From assembly GCA_015680685.1 (NCBI GenBank), contig MNCI01035130.1, forward strand, positions 753,510 through 817,509: a stretch of DNA of 64,000 nt. The letters run 5' to 3'. This DNA is from Gnetum montanum (taxonomy: Eukaryota > Streptophyta > Gnetopsida > Gnetales > Gnetaceae). Below are positions 60,170 through 64,000 of the stretch, one piece after another. Every line of letters begins with the position of its first letter. Position 1 is the first letter of the stretch. Below the pieces are notes generated by a model. That model searched no databases and was not told where the DNA came from. It saw only the letters and a program-made list of their open reading frames with translations. The position numbers and the translations under genes were made by a program.

Positions 60170-61050
60170 GAAGAATTAGACATCATACCAAATATAACCT
60201 AGAGTCTCAATAAAAAATGTTGTTGATCCATCTTTATTAATCATGGTAGTGTAATTGGTAAAGTGTTGTTCTTGATGAATTTTGTTCAACAACATTATCT
60301 GTTCTTGAATTTCGGGATTTGACTTATTTATTGAAGATTTAAAGTAAGAAAAATATGTTCTGGCCAATGGAATTGCATGTTGAATTGATGGGAACATATT
60401 TAGTTGATTTTAAATTCTAAGGATTCCTTTATAGATCTATATTTTAAGAATTGATAAACATTACTTCCAACTTTTTCATTGAAGTCTCCATAGAGGATGA
60501 ATGACACTAGATTGATATCGGTATGGGTTACAAATAATTAATTCTTCCAAATTTTCTTGATTTTTTTAATTTAACATGCCACTTAACAAAGTCTAACATT
60601 TGAACATGGTGATTTGATAATTAAGTTTGTGTTAACCACACATACATGTCTTTCTCACTATATTTTAAATATCAATGCCAAGGCTATATGGTTTCTTTGG
60701 AATCTTGACCATTCTTTCTTTCTTATGATTTGAAGTTCTAGGATTTCAAAAATCATATTTTCTATTGTCCATTCAACCTTTGTACTAATTCAAACTTGGC
60801 TTCTTTATAAAAGATTGCATAATCATTCATCTTGATATTGATAAAGGAATTCCCATGGCAAGACTTCTTATAGACATAATACATCATATTCAAATCTTGT
60901 AACCATGATAAGCTTTGTGGGTGTTAATACTCATGCTAGTCTAAGGTCCATGATGGATATAGCAAATGTTTATCTTTCACAAGATAGAGATCTTGCAAGC
61001 ACATTGTATGTTGCAACTTTTATTCTTATTTTTGGATTCTCTCTTAAGTT
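60170..61050 (-). pseudogene. CCR4-type deadenylase (EEP nuclease), pseudogene
   Basis: Minus-strand blocks in family order: VATYNVLARS (about 60995-61025, EEP N-terminal box), PSWTLD..EY, YDVLCL-stop-EV (the CLQEV metal-binding Glu box, Gln codon now TAA, near 60865), NDYAIFYKEAKFELVQ (family: DGCATFF..drF), NHIALALIFK, VCVVNTNLII (family NTH), SFILYGDFNEKVGSNVYQFL (GDFN box, about 60450-60510) and HAIPLARTYFSYF, then QEQHFTNYTT and IETLGYIWYD (family FTN..GTLDYIFY, Asp replaced by Gly). The order and spacing fit CCR4a/b-like 3'-5' exonucleases of the CCR4-NOT complex. The contiguous blocks show no visible introns, so a processed copy is possible. Frameshifts and stops are many; a segment after CLQEV may be deleted. 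Confidence 0.72.
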
Positions 61051-61985
61051 ATTTCTCCTTATGGATATCATACACCTTGTTAGAAAAAACTTATGATTGT
61101 TCATGATGTTGGTGCTACATGATTTGGTTATAGGCTCAATGGATATACATCTTCTTGATCATTCTAGTTCACCAACTAATTCTTCAATTGATTTTGAGTT
61201 GGTTACAACTAGTTACATTACCTAGAGTCTTAATGACCTTCCTACCCCTCTTGGAATACTAACTTTGGGATGTAACTAATGATACACTAAGGGTTAGTAA
61301 TCTAAGACTATGTATCTACATATGCTAAATGTCTAATCCTATGGTCCAAGCAGTTAAATTGTTATTTCTAATAATTAAAGTTTTAGGATTGATTAGCTAT
61401 ATAATTAATGGCCTCTTAAGATATAGTTAAAGATATCATTTAATTTTTGGGTACTTAGATGATTAATCTAACCTCACCATTGAGTTTAGAAGGTTGAAAA
61501 ATGTTAAAATGACTATTTATATGTTAGAAATGGACATCATATGCTGAAATTATGCTAAAATTGAGCTTCTAATGGTTTTTAGGCATCATGTTGGGCAACA
61601 AGTAAAAAGCTAGTTTTTGAAGCTTCGTGGTGGTTTATTTCACTTCACCGTTTCCTTTGCAATGTTGAAATTTATAGTAAATGACTCTTCATTCACCGAA
61701 AAAGGCTTTCGTAATGAAAAGTTATGGCTTATGAAATATAAAACATTAGACACAAAAAATGAGACTTCCCCAAAGATCATTCATCCAATATAACTCTCAA
61801 ATAAGTGTGTTTAATTATAGAATTTCTATCTCACTTGCTGCAAAAATGTCAATTTGAATTAATTGCTAAATTTTACCACTTTTTAATATCTAAACTTTTC
61901 CCAACTAAACATTGATTTCAAATTTTCCATTATTCGATGGTTTTGAAGGTTTCGTCAATTAATGAATACTTTCATGTCAAGTGAT
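61050..61985. other. No recognisable gene
   Basis: AT-rich, no motif or repeat that I can support. Confidence 0.5.
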
Positions 61986-61989
61986 GAAA

Positions 61990-62770
61990 AAATTTTGGTA
62001 GCTGGAGGAGGTAGATTGTGGGTTGTTAGAGAAGGTAGGTTTTCTTGGTGCTCATAGTGTCCACAGGTTGTTGGAGGAGGTAGGTTTTCTCAGCAATGGT
62101 GGTGACCGCAAACTACCAAAGGAGGTAGCTTTTCTGGGCATCAACGTTGTCTACGGGGCTCCTGGAGAAGGAAAGTTTTCTTAGTACTAGTGGTATCAAT
62201 GGTCACTAGAGAAGGTAGGTTTTCATGGCACCGGTGGCTGCCATGGGAGGTATGTTTTCAAGGCACTGATGGCTACCAGGTGAGGGAGGTTTTCTCGGCA
62301 CCGAGAGTGACTGTAGACGTCGTGGGCTATCGAGAATCTTGGTGGTTTCTTCGGCAATGGAGTAGACAAAGGTGACGATGGAGGAGCAAGCGGTGATGAA
62401 AACAGTGTGCAGGATGGCGGGGAAAACGACACACGTAGCAGCGGCAGAGAACGACAAAAAACATGGTTGATAGCATTGGAGGATGGTCAATGACACGGGC
62501 TACGTGGAACAGCTGCGGCAGCATAGCATGGTGGGTCGGTAAGTTGCAGCAGCGGAGGGCTCGGATCATTTGCAGCAGCGACTGGATGTTACAGGGCCTG
62601 CATGGTCCCTGGCTCTGTAGCTCAATGCAGGGCTGCGTGGCCCTCTAAGGATCAGTTACCGCGATATCAACAACATCACGTTTGCATTGGTGGCACCGGC
62701 ACTTGCAAACTCTTCTGGGTTGACGGCTTCATGTCTCGATTTTCCACGCTCTCGCTGGAAACTCATTTTT
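61990..62770. other. GC-rich segment with minisatellite
   Basis: G+C rises well above its surroundings. Short ORFs overlap on both strands and none shows a known domain. The first half is a minisatellite (62031-62294). The second half (62370-62650) is CAG/GCAGC-rich. It may be another LTR or a CpG-rich gene 5' region; the sequence does not decide. Confidence 0.5.
62031..62294 (+). repeat. 45-bp minisatellite
   Basis: The core GGAGGTAGGTTTTC or a close variant recurs at 62031, 62076, 62121, 62167, 62211, 62246 and 62284, that is at 45, 45, 46, 44, then 35-38 bp spacing. Between cores is TGGTG/CACCGGTGGC-type sequence. Confidence 0.85.
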
Positions 62771-63740
62771 TCCATTGAAGCCTACATTACATTCCTTCCT
62801 CAATCTATCTTGTTAATTCCATTTTCTTTGTATGTGCTTCTTCTTTCATTTTACTCACTGTATTGACACTTGTTGTTTTGTGTAGCGAGCATGACGCAAC
62901 TAACTAACTCCATCAGTGATTTTACCATTGAATTTAACAAGGAAATAAAGTATAGTCACAAATTCATCCTTCTACCTTCTTCCAAACGATTTCAATTTTG
63001 TAATCCCTCGTAAGTCGTAATTACATGTTCATATTGTTACTTATGCATGAATTATGGATTGAACTACCTTTTTAATTGATAACGGAAACCTACCTTAAGT
63101 TGTTTCATTGAAAGGTGATAGCGAGTCAATAAAAGTATAAAATGCATGATATACAACGAAACGAGGATAGATAGTGTGATTTAAGTGGGTTGGACCTAGA
63201 ATACTTGGATTTAAGGCCAAATATTTTAACTATTTTTTAAATTTAAATTAATTAAAAGGATTAAAAGATAATTAACTATATCGAATTTTAATAACATGCA
63301 ACTTGGCTTTGTTGGTTAGCTAGTCAAAGTTTAAGATATTAAGTCTAATTGGCACAAAATTTGGACCATTGTAATCATCTCAATGAATCCTATGCATTAG
63401 GAATAGTTTTAGGGTTCAAAAATTAAGTTGGATTTTTAGGACTTAAATAGACAAAGATAGCTTATTTTGCTAAATTGACATTACTAGATTGATGTATGGG
63501 TGACATGATGGCTTCTAGATGACTTATATTTAATCATAAATGATACACTAACCCTAAAGGAATATAATACTTTTACCTTATAATTTGGTAAGTATGTGTA
63601 AGCCTATTCTCTCGGATTATGGTTATACCCTGGTTAAGTACTAATGAGAGGGTTAGCAAAGTAAGAAAACATAGAATTAACCACTAAGTATTAGTTTCCC
63701 TATAAGTCTCATGATAATAACCCTTTAAACTTATGGCTAA
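62770..63740. other. No recognisable gene
   Basis: AT-rich flank of the last LTR. A T-rich stretch at 62760-62880 is followed by ordinary AT-rich DNA. Confidence 0.5.
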
Positions 63741-63741
63741 G

Positions 63742-64000
63742 TGATGAGTGGCGAGGTACCCCTACACTCAACCATACGAAATGAGCGTAGCACGCGCGAT
63801 CCGGTCGAACTCCACAGACTAAATGCCTAAACGACGCAAGGAACACTTGGGGTTAATTAATCGTTGTCTTCCCAGACTTGCTTGTTGTTGTCATGGTGTA
63901 TGGTTAAGTAAGTCCGAGGTATATGATTTTTTTGGTCTTTTATGGTTTATCTCCTATGCTAAAGGGTGAAGGGTTGAGAGACTAAAACTAACTCTAACTA
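63742..64000 (-). mobile_element. Athila-like family LTR, cut by the window end (LTR-F)
   Basis: It begins TGATGAGTGGCGAGGTACCCC and aligns with the U5 side of LTR-C, LTR-D and LTR-E. It keeps CpG-rich words (GCACGCGCGATCCGGTCGAA) where the other copies have TG or CA. No PBS adjoins it on the left, so it is a 3' or solo LTR. Confidence 0.85.

Noticed and set aside
62190-62650. Five overlapping ORFs in the GC-rich island
   Set aside because: Frames on both strands stay open because of GC content and the repeat; none has a recognisable domain or a consistent coding pattern.

Overview
This window looks like intergenic heterochromatin from a large, repeat-bloated plant genome. It is AT-rich, contains no intact protein-coding gene, and is filled with decayed, nested LTR retrotransposons. 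PBS types are plant-like: initiator-Met-type for the Copia element and one Gypsy element, and Asp-type for the Athila-like Gypsy family. The age and style of the decay suggest a gymnosperm, but that is an inference and no marker gene fixes the taxon. There is one assembly gap (16555-17012) and two single ambiguous bases (36065, 40093).

Layout. 1-2.1 kb: integrase/chromodomain end of a plus-strand Gypsy chromovirus-like element and the start of its 3' LTR. 2.1-6.65 kb: unassigned, with a faint ORF remnant. 6.65-8.13 kb: a GC/CpG-rich, probably solo LTR on the minus strand with a palindromic tandem array. 8.2-9.5 kb: lone Copia LTR. 9.5-16.2 kb: minus-strand Gypsy element A (gag-PR-RT-RH-INT, PBS, PPT). 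17-21.3 kb: nothing recognisable. 21.3-23.5 kb: pseudogene of a DUF7869 protein. 25.5-28.6 kb: a dispersed repeat that looks like a Gypsy LTR edge, then an Athila-type gag. 29.2-35.5 kb: a near-complete minus-strand Copia element with both LTRs.

37.7-59.2 kb is the most informative part, a composite of one Athila-like Gypsy family. A minus-strand host element (5' LTR 58247-59162, PBS, gag start 58100-57374) was interrupted inside gag by a plus-strand relative (element C, 49477-57373). The host element resumes at 49476 and runs through pol to about 44911. There it is fused, with only a few bases of possible microhomology, to a second gag-pol copy (44910-40400) that ends in its own 3' LTR (37691-38573). 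Element C itself lost RNase H and the integrase core.

59.2-64 kb: a second copy of the 25.5 kb repeat, a degraded CCR4-type deadenylase (EEP nuclease) pseudogene, a GC-rich segment with a 45-bp minisatellite, and, at the window edge, a CpG-rich and therefore apparently younger LTR of the Athila-like family.

The main recurring signal is in the LTRs. At least four LTR families carry an array of short palindromic or repeated words just upstream of a TATA-like box on the element's own strand. Three LTRs of the same family (38.5, 56.6 and 59.1 kb) each carry a completely different array, so the promoter-proximal U3 seems to be replaced much faster than the rest of the LTR. No functioning gene system is visible. 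All coding calls are pseudogenes read through stops and frameshifts.
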